Positions 17,112 through 25,936 of a stretch of 64,000 nucleotides of DNA are shown piece after piece (position 1 is the stretch's first letter; every line of letters starts with the position of its first letter). The translations under genes and the position numbers were made by a program. Origin of the DNA: Sinorhizobium sojae CCBAU 05684 (GTDB lineage: Bacteria > Pseudomonadota > Alphaproteobacteria > Rhizobiales > Rhizobiaceae); the NCBI RefSeq assembly GCF_002288525.1, contig NZ_CP023068.1, forward strand, positions 620,001-684,000, read 5' to 3'. A model generated the notes under the pieces. The model searched no databases and had not been told where the DNA came from. It saw only the letters and a program-made list of their open reading frames with translations.

Positions 17112-18296
17112 TCAGCGGGACCAGCCTTCGAGCGCTTGAACGAATTGCGTCAGCCAGGAATTGGTTTGGTGCGCGTCGAGCGAACGGTGATCTATGGTCA
17201 GCGATACGTAGGCCATCGGCCGGATCTGGATGGTGTCGACGCCGTCGACCTCACGAACGACCACGCGTTTTTCCAACTTTCCGACGCCGAGGATCGCGGA
17301 TTGGGGCTGATTGATGATGACCGGGGCCGCCAGCAGTGAACCGGAGACGCCATGGTTTGAGATGGTGAAGGTGCCGCCTCTCACGTCGGCGGGTTCAAGC
17401 GCGTTGGCGCGAGCGCGCGCGGTCAGATCCTGCAGCTTGCCGGCAATCTCGGAAAGAGAGAGATGCTGCGCGTGGTGGATCACCGGGACGATCAGGCCTC
17501 GCTCGCCGAGAGCGGTGGCGATGCCGATATTCATGTCTTCGAAGATTTCGAGCCCATCGTCACGCCAGCGACTGTTGACCTCCGGGACCGCTCGCATGGC
17601 GTCCACGCAGGCGGAAACGATATAGGCGGTGTAGGATAGATTGGCGCCCTCGGCCGCGAACCTCGCCTTGTGCTCGTTTCGGTGGCGTATGACTGCCGAA
17701 AAGTCGGCCTCGAAGACAGCCGTCACATGTGGCGCGGTCGCCGTGGACTGCTGCACATGGGCGGCGATCGCCCTGCGCATATCGCTGTGCGCAACGCGAT
17801 GCGAAGACGGCGTGTCCGTGCCGCCAGTCGAGGCGGGCTCTGGCGTGCGGGGCGCCGATCTTGCCGCAAAGGCCCTGTCCATGTCCGCCCGGGTGACGCG
17901 ACCGTCCCGGCCCGTGCCGGCAATAGTCGTCGGATCGATGCCATATGCCTCCGCCGCATGGCGTACGGCGGGTGAGAAATGCGGCTCGTCTTCGGTCCCG
18001 GACGATGTTTCGCTTGCGGCCGTTGCGGAGAATCCAGTCTGCTTTGATCGCGGCTCGGCACCCTTGATGCGGCCGAGGATGGCGCCCGGGGTGGCGCTGT
18101 CGCCGTTCTCCATCAGGATTTCCGCCAATACACCGTCGGCCGGAGCGGCGACTTCCTGGGTCACCTTGTCTGTTTCGAGTTCGACCAGCGGATCGCCCGA
18201 GTTCACGCTCTCGCCGAGCTTCTTGAGCCAGTTGCGCACGACCGCTTTCGTGCCTTCCTGCTCGAGAGGGGCGCTGACGTCAATGAACTGCCCCAT
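17112..18296 (-). CDS. 2-oxo acid dehydrogenase E2 component (dihydrolipoyl acyltransferase)
   Basis: A 394-residue E2 protein with the three usual parts: a lipoyl domain (residues about 1-75, lipoyl lysine in VELETDKVTQEV at Lys44), an E3-binding domain (PAVRHAAEAYGIDPTTIAGTGRDGRV, about 120-150) and a catalytic acyltransferase domain from about 180. The active-site segment reads LTIDHRSLDAHQTN, with the catalytic His and Asp kept but Ala in place of the usual Gly. It forms the core of a ketoacid dehydrogenase complex with the adjacent E1. The start at 18296 lies two bases after the E1 stop. No E3 gene is adjacent; it could use a shared E3. Confidence 0.88.
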   Translation of the reverse strand: MGQFIDVSAPLEQEGTKAVVRNWLKKLGESVNSGDPLVELETDKVTQEVAAPADGVLAEILMENGDSATPGAILGRIKGAEPRSKQTGFSATAASETSSGTEDEPHFSPAVRHAAEAYGIDPTTIAGTGRDGRVTRADMDRAFAARSAPRTPEPASTGGTDTPSSHRVAHSDMRRAIAAHVQQSTATAPHVTAVFEADFSAVIRHRNEHKARFAAEGANLSYTAYIVSACVDAMRAVPEVNSRWRDDGLEIFEDMNIGIATALGERGLIVPVIHHAQHLSLSEIAGKLQDLTARARANALEPADVRGGTFTISNHGVSGSLLAAPVIINQPQSAILGVGKLEKRVVVREVDGVDTIQIRPMAYVSLTIDHRSLDAHQTNSWLTQFVQALEGWSR

Positions 18297-18298
18297 GT

Positions 18299-20377
18299 TC
18301 AATACTCCAGAAGGTCTGTGATTTTCTGGCGGATGCGCTCGGTGGAGGGCACCGCCCAATCGAGCAGAACCGGATTATGGGGGCTCGGAATGTCCGGCAT
18401 GGTCAGGCGGGAGACCGGGGCGTCGAGATCGATGAAGGCTTCGTCCGCAACCGTGGCGGCGATTTCCGCGCCGAAGCCTGCCGTCCCCAGGTCCTCATGC
18501 ACGATCAGACAACGACGAGTGCGCCGCACGGAAGAAAGGACAGCCTCCTTATCCCAGGGCATCAGCGTCCTGAGATCGATCACGTCGGCGGACAGCCCAT
18601 CCGCAGCCTCCTCGCAGCGCGGCACCATCGCGCCCCAGCAGACGACGGTAATGTCCTTACCTTGCCGTGTGAACTTCGCCTTGCCGAACGGCAGCGCGAA
18701 GGCATCGCCGGGATAGGGACGTCGCGCCCAGGGGTGGTCGAGCATTGCCCGGTGCTCGAAGAAGATCACCGGATCATTGCCGCGTAGCGCGGTGCGCAGG
18801 AGCCCGACCGCATCCTCTGCATTGGACGGCACCGCGACCCTCCAGCCGGGCTGATGCACGAAGGCGACTTCATTCGTCTGGCTGTGCCAGGGGTCACCGC
18901 ATTTGAAAAAGCCGCCGGGCATACGGAGCACGATCGGCGCGGCAAAGCGATTGTTCGTCCGCCAGCGCATGGTGCCGCAATCATTGATCTGTTCGATGGC
19001 TGGCTCTGCATATTTGCGGAACTGGATCTCGGGGACGGGGACAAGGCCGGCAAGGGCCATGCCGACCGCACGGCCGACGATACCCTCTTCGGAAAGCGAA
19101 GTGTCGAAAATGCGGGCGTCTCCATATTTTTCCTGCAACCCGAGGGTGACGCCATGAACACCGCCTTTCGCGCCGATGTCCTCACCAAACAGCACGACCC
19201 GTTCGTTGATTGACATCTCGCGGTCTAGAGTATGCCGGATCGCCGTCGCCATGTTGATCCGCTGACCGCCACTCTCGGGCGTGTCGGTCGTCTCCGGGGG
19301 CTCATAGCCTGCGCAATGCTGCCCGCCCATGGCCTGCATAGGGCCTTCGAAGAAGACGTTGCGGGTGACGGTTTCGGGGTCCGCAACCGGCCGGGACTCG
19401 GCCTCGACCAGCGCCTGCTCGGCAGCCGCCTTTGCACTCTTCGCAGCCTCGTTCCATTCCTCCTCGCTCACGACTGCCGGAACGAGGTAATCCTTCAACC
19501 TCGGCAGCGGGTCGCGCGCCCACTCGCTTTTGACAAGCTCTTCACTCTTGTAGGTCTGCGTGTCCTGAAAGCTGTGCCCCTCGAGGCGAGGCACCTTGAG
19601 GTGCAACAGGACAGGCATGCGCTCGTCGCGTATCAGTTCCACGGCTCCCTTGGTGAGCCGCGCTGCCTCCTCCGGATTGCAGCCATCGCCGTCGATGACC
19701 GTCAGGTTCTTCCAGGCGGCGAGATTGGCGGCAATGTTGCCGTCGGGCGTCTGGAAAGAACCGGGCACCGAGATGCCGAAGTCGTTGTCCTCAATATAGA
19801 AGAGCATCGGCAGCTCCTGCGTGGTGGCGACGGTCAGCGCCGACCAGAAGCCGTTGGAAGCGACCGAGCCGTCGCCGCCGAGGACGACGGCAATGGCGCG
19901 ATCATAGTTGCGATCCTTGAGATGCTTGCTGAAATAGGTGATCGCCTGCGCCCATCCGGCCGTCGGCGTGTACTGAGAGCCGACGCCGCCGCACATCGGC
20001 AGAGCCGAGGCGCCGTGGGGGTTTGGGTAGTTGAAGACGACGCCGATGTCTCGGCCGTCGGAATAGCCCCCCCCGCGCGCCATGGCCGAACCGAGTGCGT
20101 CGGCGGGATCTACGCCCAATGACAGAAGCAGCGGCCGTGAGCGATAATATCCGCAGGCCGCGTCGTGCCGTTCCGTCAGGTTCAAGCCTAAGAGGACCTG
20201 CGCCAAGTCGTGGCCGCGGGCGGAAAACTGATAGAGAATCTTCTTTTCCGGGACGAGCCGCGTTTCCTCCATCTCGTCGAGCTCGCGTGAGAGGAGCATC
20301 AGATGAACGACCCGTTTCCAGTCTATGCTCTCGTCCGGTGCGTTCCGTCGATCGGGTTTCAGCGCTGCCTGGCCCAT
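18299..20377 (-). CDS. 2-oxo acid dehydrogenase E1, fused alpha and beta subunits
   Basis: A 692-residue thiamin-diphosphate enzyme in which alpha and beta subunits are joined. The alpha part (about 1-330) carries the ThDP motif from GDG (168-170) to EDN (196-198). The beta part starts near residue 370 (INMATAIRHTLDREMSINE, GEDIGAKGGVHGVTLGL) and ends with the usual C-terminal ligase-like domain (IVHEDLGTAGFGAEIAATV). The overall type is that of branched-chain or acetoin-type E1 rather than AceE. Its substrate is not determined; the divergent Lrp-type regulator points to an amino-acid-derived 2-oxoacid. It is first in a two-gene operon with E2. Confidence 0.88.
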   Translation of the reverse strand: MGQAALKPDRRNAPDESIDWKRVVHLMLLSRELDEMEETRLVPEKKILYQFSARGHDLAQVLLGLNLTERHDAACGYYRSRPLLLSLGVDPADALGSAMARGGGYSDGRDIGVVFNYPNPHGASALPMCGGVGSQYTPTAGWAQAITYFSKHLKDRNYDRAIAVVLGGDGSVASNGFWSALTVATTQELPMLFYIEDNDFGISVPGSFQTPDGNIAANLAAWKNLTVIDGDGCNPEEAARLTKGAVELIRDERMPVLLHLKVPRLEGHSFQDTQTYKSEELVKSEWARDPLPRLKDYLVPAVVSEEEWNEAAKSAKAAAEQALVEAESRPVADPETVTRNVFFEGPMQAMGGQHCAGYEPPETTDTPESGGQRINMATAIRHTLDREMSINERVVLFGEDIGAKGGVHGVTLGLQEKYGDARIFDTSLSEEGIVGRAVGMALAGLVPVPEIQFRKYAEPAIEQINDCGTMRWRTNNRFAAPIVLRMPGGFFKCGDPWHSQTNEVAFVHQPGWRVAVPSNAEDAVGLLRTALRGNDPVIFFEHRAMLDHPWARRPYPGDAFALPFGKAKFTRQGKDITVVCWGAMVPRCEEAADGLSADVIDLRTLMPWDKEAVLSSVRRTRRCLIVHEDLGTAGFGAEIAATVADEAFIDLDAPVSRLTMPDIPSPHNPVLLDWAVPSTERIRQKITDLLEY

Positions 20378-20494
20378 CGTCTCACTCCTCCAAAAACCTC
20401 AATGGAAGAATAGCCCGTCGGGGGCGCAAATCGGTTTCAATCTTGCCTTATTTTCGATAGTAATTGATCAATCTGTTTCCATTTCGGGAGGATC

Positions 20495-20965
20495 GTGAAT
20501 AGTATGTTCAATCTCGACGTGGTTGATCGAAAAATTCTCAGGATACTCCAGGAGCGGGCCGATATCAGCCACGCGGCGCTCGCCGAGGCGGTTGGTGCCT
20601 CGCCGGCATCCTGCTGGCGGCGTATAAAGGCCCTGGACACGGCAGGCGTGCTCGGCAAGACGGTCCGGCTCGTCAGTCCCCAGATGGTCGGGCGAGGCTT
20701 GACTGTGTTCTGCCAGGTGCGGATGAAGTCCCATGATGCCGCCGCGCGGCAAAATTTCGAGCACTTCGTGGAGAGCCATGAAGAAGTGCTGGAATGCTGT
20801 TCCATGTCGGGAGACTGGGATTATCTCCTGCGGGTCGTCGTCGCGGACGTTGCCGATTACGAGCGGTTGCTGATGCGCGGCATTCTCACGCATGAGGCCG
20901 TCGCGCATTCGTCGTCCCATTTCGCGCTGAAGAGCGTGAAATACTCCACCGCCATTCCGGTGTGA
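20495..20965 (+). CDS. Lrp/AsnC-family transcriptional regulator
   Basis: A 156-residue Lrp/AsnC regulator: an N-terminal winged helix (LDVVDRKILRILQERADISHAALAEAVG and SPASCWRRIKALDTAG) and a C-terminal RAM ligand-binding domain (HEEVLECCSMSGDWDYLLRVV). The start may be at 20495 or at the ATG three codons later; both follow a GGGAGGATC ribosome site. It is divergent from the E1/E2 genes across a 117 bp intergenic region and four bases upstream of paaX. It probably regulates the dehydrogenase in response to an amino acid or its ketoacid. Confidence 0.88.
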   Translation: MNSMFNLDVVDRKILRILQERADISHAALAEAVGASPASCWRRIKALDTAGVLGKTVRLVSPQMVGRGLTVFCQVRMKSHDAAARQNFEHFVESHEEVLECCSMSGDWDYLLRVVVADVADYERLLMRGILTHEAVAHSSSHFALKSVKYSTAIPV

Positions 20966-20969
20966 CGGC

Positions 20970-21893
20970 ATGGATCGAGACCGGGGTGAGGGCGGCCGGA
21001 TGCGACAAGACACGTCGGCTCGGGCCGGATCGGAGCTCATAGCAGCAATACTGAACGAGGCGTCCTTGAAGGCGGCGAGCTTCATCGTCACCATCTATGG
21101 CGATGTCGTGGAGCCGCGCGGCGGCGCCATCTGGATCGGCAACATTATCGAGGTTTGCGCCGGCGTCGGCATCAGCGAGACGCTCGTGCGCACGGCTGTA
21201 TCCCGCCTCGTAACAGCAGGGCGGCTCGCAGGAGAACGGGAGGGGCGGCGCAGCTTCTATCGCCTGACGCAAGCCGCCCGGAGCGAATTCGCCGCCGCGG
21301 CGCGGGTGCTTTTCGGTCCGCCGGAAGAAACGGCCTGGCACTTTGTCGAGTTGATGGGGCCGTCGGCGGAAGAACGCATGCAGATGCTCGAGCGCTCGGG
21401 CCATGCGCGCCTCACTTCCAGGCTTGCCGTCGGGGTTCGGCCCTTTCCTGCCTCGGTCATGCCTGCGGTCGTTTTCCGGGCGGATGTTGCCGAAGGTGCG
21501 GCTGAACTTGGCGCTTTTGCTGCGAAATGCTGGGACCTTTCCCCGCATGCCAAGGCCTATGAGAGTTTCCTGCGGCGCTTCGGCCGGCTTGCGACTTTCG
21601 TCGAAGCGGGCGGACGTCTTGCTTCTGCCGATTGTCTCACAGCGCGCCTGCTGCTCGTCCACCAGTATCGCCTGGAGGCCTTGCGCGATCCACGCCTGCC
21701 GCCGGAGGTTCTGCCGTCCGATTGGCCGGGCGAAGAGGCGCGCCGTCTATTTGCGCGGCTCTATTGCCGCCTGTCGCCGAACGCGGACCTGCATGTCGCG
21801 CGGAACTTCATCACGGCTGCAGGTCCGCTTCCAATGACCAGCGAAGCGACGGCCCTTCGGCTGACGACTCTTGGCGGCGGCAACCACTCTTAA
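20970..21893 (+). CDS. paaX: phenylacetate degradation repressor PaaX
   Basis: A 307-residue PaaX-type GntR-related repressor. It shows the winged-helix segment SLKAASFIVTIYGDVVEPRG, the GISETLVRTAVSRLVTAGRL helix-turn-helix, the GRRSFYRLT wing and the PaaX C-terminal domain (FETAWHFVEL-like strand, then DPRLPPEVLPSDWPG). In known systems phenylacetyl-CoA releases PaaX from DNA. Alternative starts are 20970 and 21000. It lies directly upstream of the paaABCDEZ genes it should control, with a 291 bp gap holding an inverted repeat. It follows the Lrp gene by four bases, so the two regulators may be co-transcribed. Confidence 0.9.
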   Translation: MDRDRGEGGRMRQDTSARAGSELIAAILNEASLKAASFIVTIYGDVVEPRGGAIWIGNIIEVCAGVGISETLVRTAVSRLVTAGRLAGEREGRRSFYRLTQAARSEFAAAARVLFGPPEETAWHFVELMGPSAEERMQMLERSGHARLTSRLAVGVRPFPASVMPAVVFRADVAEGAAELGAFAAKCWDLSPHAKAYESFLRRFGRLATFVEAGGRLASADCLTARLLLVHQYRLEALRDPRLPPEVLPSDWPGEEARRLFARLYCRLSPNADLHVARNFITAAGPLPMTSEATALRLTTLGGGNHS

Positions 21894-21972
21894 GTGATGT
21901 TCATTCGAATGACTGGCGCCGAAAGGGCCTGCGGGAGCAATGTCCGCAACCGAGCGAACTCCGCAAATCGAT

Positions 21973-22013
21973 ATGTCACAAAAACATAGACATATGTCGT
22001 TGAACTGTGACAT
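21973..22013. promoter_or_regulatory. inverted repeat upstream of paaA, candidate regulator site
   Basis: ATGTCACA at 21973-21980 faces TGTGACAT at 22006-22013: perfect eight-base arms separated by 25 bp, within an AT-richer stretch about 170 bp before paaA. It is the clearest dyad in the paaX-paaA region and could bind PaaX or a CRP-like protein. No match to a published consensus is claimed. Confidence 0.35.
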
Positions 22014-22184
22014 TCGGCGCGTTATATGTATGTCCTATCGACCGATCGCCGCCGCCCAGGTCGGATGCTCTCAGCGCGCCGCCATTGAGAGTTCGAGCGT
22101 GACTTCGGTGCGAGCGGGCGAAATTGACTGGCTTCCCCTGACTGCGCTCGAAGAATGCGCGCGTTTCTGACGGAGGAGGGAACC

Positions 22185-23186
22185 ATGTATGCGCAAATGG
22201 TGAAAACGGACGCCCCCCGCGTCAGGAGCCTCGACGAGATGGCTCCCGAGGAGCGCGCCTTCCAGGAACGCGTTGACGCGGGGCAGAAGATCGAGCCGAA
22301 GGAATGGATGCCGGAAGGCTATCGCAAGACGCTCATTCGCCAGATCAGCCAGCACGCCCATTCCGAGATCGTCGGTCAGCTTCCCGAGGGCAATTGGATC
22401 ACCCGGGCTCCAACGCTCGAGCGCAAGGCGATCCTGCTTGCCAAGGTGCAGGACGAGGCCGGCCACGGCCTCTATCTCTATTGCGCCGCCGAGACTTTGG
22501 GGGTGAGCCGAGACGAGCTTTACGCGCAGCTTCACTCCGGCAAGGCCAAATACTCGTCGATCTTTAATTATCCGACCCTCACCTGGGCGGATATCGGCGT
22601 GATCGGCTGGCTCGTCGACGGGGCCGCGATCATGAACCAGGTGCCGCTGCAGCGTTGTTCCTACGGACCCTATTCGCGCGCGATGATCCGCATCTGCAAG
22701 GAAGAGAGCTTTCACCAGCGCCAGGGCTACGACATCCTGATGAAGATGGTGGAGGGCACGCCGGCCCAAAGAGCAATGGTGCAGGATGCGCTGAACCGTT
22801 GGTGGTGGCCGTCGCTGATGATGTTCGGCCCCTCCGACGACGCCTCCGTGCACTCGGCCCAGTCCATGGCCTGGAGGATCAAGCAGAATTCCAACGACGA
22901 GCTGCGCCAGAAATTCGTCGACCAGACCGTGCCGCAAGCCGAGTATCTTGGCCTCACCATTCCCGATCCGGAGCTTAAGTGGAATGGGGAGAAGGGTGGC
23001 TACGACTTCGGCGAGCCGGACTGGAACGAGCTCTTCGAGGTGATTGCCGGAAACGGCCCCTGCAATTCGGAACGCCTCGGAGCACGCAGGAACGCATGGG
23101 AAGACGGCGCCTGGTTCCGGAACGGGCTGACGGCCTACGCCGAGAAATCCGCCGCCCGGGGTGCCGCATCCATGGCCGCGGAGTGA
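22185..23186 (+). CDS. paaA: 1,2-phenylacetyl-CoA epoxidase, catalytic subunit A
   Basis: A 333-residue PaaA, the diiron oxygenase subunit that epoxidises the ring of phenylacetyl-CoA. Ferritin-like diiron ligands are visible in [45 protein letters not shown] and neighbouring helices. The start at 22185 follows GGAGGAGGGAACC; an upstream in-frame start at 22155 would add ten residues containing the ribosome site and is rejected. It begins the tight paaABCDE-paaZ operon. Length and sequence are typical. Confidence 0.95.
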   Translation: MYAQMVKTDAPRVRSLDEMAPEERAFQERVDAGQKIEPKEWMPEGYRKTLIRQISQHAHSEIVGQLPEGNWITRAPTLERKAILLAKVQDEAGHGLYLYCAAETLGVSRDELYAQLHSGKAKYSSIFNYPTLTWADIGVIGWLVDGAAIMNQVPLQRCSYGPYSRAMIRICKEESFHQRQGYDILMKMVEGTPAQRAMVQDALNRWWWPSLMMFGPSDDASVHSAQSMAWRIKQNSNDELRQKFVDQTVPQAEYLGLTIPDPELKWNGEKGGYDFGEPDWNELFEVIAGNGPCNSERLGARRNAWEDGAWFRNGLTAYAEKSAARGAASMAAE

Positions 23187-23200
23187 TGTGGGAGAGAAAC

Positions 23201-23485
23201 ATGTCCAGCGAATGGCCTCTTTGGGAAGTCTTCATCCGCGGTCAGCACGGCCTCAATCATCGCCACGTCGGCAGCCTGCACGCGCCTGACCCCGAGATGG
23301 CGATCCACAATGCCCGCGACGTCTATACGCGCCGCAACGAGGGCGTCAGTATCTGGGTGGTGCGCTCCAGCGACATTACCGCGAGCTCGCCATCCGAGAA
23401 GGGGCCACTTTTCGAGCCCTCCAACTCCAAGATCTACCGACATCCAACCTTCTTCGACATTCCCGAGGAAGCGGGGCACATGTGA
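23201..23485 (+). CDS. paaB: 1,2-phenylacetyl-CoA epoxidase subunit B
   Basis: A 94-residue PaaB, beginning MSSEWPLWEVFIRGQHGLNH and containing HVGSLHAPDPEMAIHNARDVYTRR, the family hallmark. PaaB bridges the PaaA-PaaC heterodimers in the epoxidase complex. The start at 23201 follows GGGAGAGAAAC; the frame is open far upstream but that part is antiparallel noise in paaA. The gap to paaA is 14 bp. Confidence 0.94.
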   Translation: MSSEWPLWEVFIRGQHGLNHRHVGSLHAPDPEMAIHNARDVYTRRNEGVSIWVVRSSDITASSPSEKGPLFEPSNSKIYRHPTFFDIPEEAGHM

Positions 23486-23499
23486 TGGGGGCGGCGACC

Positions 23500-24270
23500 A
23501 TGACGGAACCGGCCATCGACCGGCACACTTTGTTCGAGTTCCTGCTGCGCATGGGCGACAACACGCTCATTCTCGGTCATCGCCTCTCCGAATGGTGCGG
23601 CCATGCGCCGGCGCTCGAGGAGGATATCGCGCTTGCCAATACGGCACTCGATCTCATCGGTCAGACGCAGCTCTGGTTCGGGCTTGCCGGCGAGGTCGAG
23701 AACAAGGGCCGCAGTGCCGACGATCTTGCCTATCTCCGCGACGCTTATGAATTCCGTAACTTGCTCCTGGCCGAGCGTCCGAACGGCGATTTCGGCAAGA
23801 CGCTGATGCGCCAGTTCCTCTTCGACGCCTGGCATTACCTTTGTCTGCAGGCGCTTCTCGGTTCCTCCGACCGGCGCATTGCGGCGATTGCCGAGAAGGT
23901 CTCGAAGGAAGTCGCCTATCATCTCGAACGCAGTCGCGACCTGGTGATCCGGCTCGGCGACGGAACGGCCGAAAGCCACGCCCGCATGCAGGCGGGGCTC
24001 GACGACCTCTGGCCCTATACCGGCGAGATGTTCATCGAAGAAGCGCCCGACGCGGCGCTTGCGGCCGCGAGCGTGGCGCCGGAGCCCTCCAGCATTAAGG
24101 CGGAGTGGCACTCCCTTGTGGCCGAAACGCTTTCCGAGGCGACGCTGAAGAAGCCGGCCGACGGCTACATGCACAAGGGCGGCAGGCGCGGCATCCACAC
24201 GGAACATCTCGGCTATGTCCTCGCGGAGCTGCAATTCCTGCAACGCGCCTATCCGGGTGCGACCTGGTAG
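23500..24270 (+). CDS. paaC: 1,2-phenylacetyl-CoA epoxidase subunit C
   Basis: A 256-residue PaaC, the structural partner of PaaA. It reads HTLFEFLLRMGDNTLILGHR, ALDLIGQTQLWFGLAGEVE and HLGYVLAELQFLQRAYPGATW at the end, all typical. Starts at 23482 (GTG), 23485 (ATG, sharing a base with the paaB stop) and 23500 are in frame; 23500 is preferred because GGGGGCGG lies at a suitable distance and the protein then begins at the usual position. PaaC has a ferritin-like fold but keeps only part of the diiron ligands and is considered non-catalytic. Confidence 0.93.
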   Translation: MTEPAIDRHTLFEFLLRMGDNTLILGHRLSEWCGHAPALEEDIALANTALDLIGQTQLWFGLAGEVENKGRSADDLAYLRDAYEFRNLLLAERPNGDFGKTLMRQFLFDAWHYLCLQALLGSSDRRIAAIAEKVSKEVAYHLERSRDLVIRLGDGTAESHARMQAGLDDLWPYTGEMFIEEAPDAALAAASVAPEPSSIKAEWHSLVAETLSEATLKKPADGYMHKGGRRGIHTEHLGYVLAELQFLQRAYPGATW

Positions 24271-24280
24271 GGAGGTTCAT

Positions 24281-24805
24281 GTGGCTACGATGACGTGTCC
24301 ATCGGTCGAGGAAATCTGGCGCTGGCTCGCAGAGGTATCGGATCCGGAGATCCCGGTCATCTCCGTTACCGATCTCGGCATCGTCCGCAACGTCGCCTGG
24401 AAGGGCGAAACACTCGTGGTGACGGTGACGCCGACCTATTCGGGCTGTCCGGCCACGACGGTCATCAACTTCGACATCGAGCGTGCGCTTCGCAATAGAG
24501 GTGTCGAAAGTGTGAGGATCGAGCGCCAGCTCTCGCCCGCCTGGACGACCGACTGGATCAGTGCCGAAGGTCGTGAGAAGCTCAAGAACTACGGCATCGC
24601 GCCGCCGGTGGACGGCACCGCCGCGAATGGCCGTCTGCTCAAACGGGTCGCGAGTCTGTCGGGCAGTTCCGATCTTTCGATCTCGTGCCCTCGCTGCGGC
24701 TCCACCGAGACTGAGAAGATCAGTCAGTTCGGCTCGACCCCCTGCAAGGCGAGCTATCGCTGCTCGAGCTGCCTCGAGCCCTTCGACTATTTCAAGTGCA
24801 TCTGA
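24281..24805 (+). CDS. paaD: 1,2-phenylacetyl-CoA epoxidase assembly protein D
   Basis: A 174-residue PaaD starting with GTG at 24281 after a GGGAGG ribosome site. The N-terminal DUF59/MIP18-like domain (IWRWLAEVSDPEIPVISVTD, VTVTPTYSGCPATTVI) resembles iron-sulfur assembly factors, and the C-terminus has a four-cysteine zinc-finger-like pair (SCPRCGSTET and YRCSSCLEPF). PaaD is required for epoxidase function and is thought to help assemble its metal centre. It lies ten bases after paaC. Confidence 0.92.
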   Translation: MATMTCPSVEEIWRWLAEVSDPEIPVISVTDLGIVRNVAWKGETLVVTVTPTYSGCPATTVINFDIERALRNRGVESVRIERQLSPAWTTDWISAEGREKLKNYGIAPPVDGTAANGRLLKRVASLSGSSDLSISCPRCGSTETEKISQFGSTPCKASYRCSSCLEPFDYFKCI

Positions 24806-24827
24806 CGGGGTGCCGGGAGCCGCTTCA

Positions 24828-25904
24828 ATGGCACGTTTCCATCCCCTTACAGTCACCGAAATCCACCGTGACACGCGTGACGCCGTGGTCATTACGCTTC
24901 AGCCGCGCGAGGAGGATCGCGCCGCATTCCAGTACACGCAGGGGCAGTATCTGACGTTTCGCCGCCTGTTCGACGGGGAAGAGTTGCGCCGCTCCTATTC
25001 GATCTGTACCGGGCTCGACGAGGGCGTGCTGAAGGTCGGCATCAAGCGCGTCGACGGCGGCTGGTTCTCGACCTGGGCCAATGAGGAGCTTCGCGCGGGC
25101 GATACATTGGAGGCAATGCCCCCCATGGGCGCATTCTTCACGACAATCAAACCGGATGTGGCGAAGCATTATCTAGGCTTTGCCGGCGGCAGCGGTATTA
25201 CGCCGGTGCTCTCCATCCTCAAGACGACGCTTTCGCGAGAGCCGCGCTCGCAATTCACGCTCGTCTATGCCAACCGCCAGTTCAACGCCATCATGTTCCG
25301 CGAGGAGCTCGACGACCTCAAGAATATCTATCTCGGGCGGCTTTCGGTGCTGCACATCCTTGAAACCGAAGCCCAGGACATCGATCTTTTTACCGGTCGC
25401 CTCGACGCGGAAAGATGCGCCGCCCTCTTCCGTGGCTGGATCGACGTCAGGTCGGCCGACATCGCCTTTATCTGCGGTCCCGAGCCGATGATGTTGGCGG
25501 TTGCGGCAGCGCTTCGCGACCACGGCCTTGGCGACGACCGGATCAAGTTCGAATTGTTCGCCACCGCGCAGCCCGGTCGTGCCCGCCCCAAGGTGGCAAG
25601 CGCTGAGACTGCGGACCAGCGTGCGACCTGCGAGGCGACGGTTACGCTCGACGGGGCTACGCGCAGCTTCAGCTTTCCGAAGCACGGGCAGAGCCTGCTC
25701 GAAGCCGTGCTCGAGAACAGGTTGGACGCGCCCCATGCCTGCAAGGCGGGCGTCTGTTCCACCTGCCGGGCCAAGGTGCTCGAGGGCGAGGTGGAAATGG
25801 AGACCAACCACGCGCTTGAAGACTACGAGGTGAGGCAGGGCTACGTGCTCACCTGTCAGTGTCATCCGCTGAGCGACCGCATCGTCGTCAGTTATGACGA
25901 GTAA
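24828..25904 (+). CDS. paaE: 1,2-phenylacetyl-CoA epoxidase reductase subunit E
   Basis: A 358-residue reductase with an N-terminal FAD-binding domain (RRSYSICTG), an NADPH-binding domain (LGFAGGSGITPVLSILK; FICGPEPMMLAV) and a C-terminal plant-type [2Fe-2S] ferredoxin domain with HACKAGVCSTCRAKV and a distal LTCQCHPL cysteine. It passes electrons from NADPH to the PaaA diiron site. The start at 24828 was chosen because it begins the FAD domain (MARFHPLTVTEIHRDTRD); the frame is open further upstream only as a shadow of paaD. Confidence 0.94.
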   Translation: MARFHPLTVTEIHRDTRDAVVITLQPREEDRAAFQYTQGQYLTFRRLFDGEELRRSYSICTGLDEGVLKVGIKRVDGGWFSTWANEELRAGDTLEAMPPMGAFFTTIKPDVAKHYLGFAGGSGITPVLSILKTTLSREPRSQFTLVYANRQFNAIMFREELDDLKNIYLGRLSVLHILETEAQDIDLFTGRLDAERCAALFRGWIDVRSADIAFICGPEPMMLAVAAALRDHGLGDDRIKFELFATAQPGRARPKVASAETADQRATCEATVTLDGATRSFSFPKHGQSLLEAVLENRLDAPHACKAGVCSTCRAKVLEGEVEMETNHALEDYEVRQGYVLTCQCHPLSDRIVVSYDE

Positions 25905-25936
25905 CCGTCATACGCCTGGAGGGAGGAGGCTCCCCA

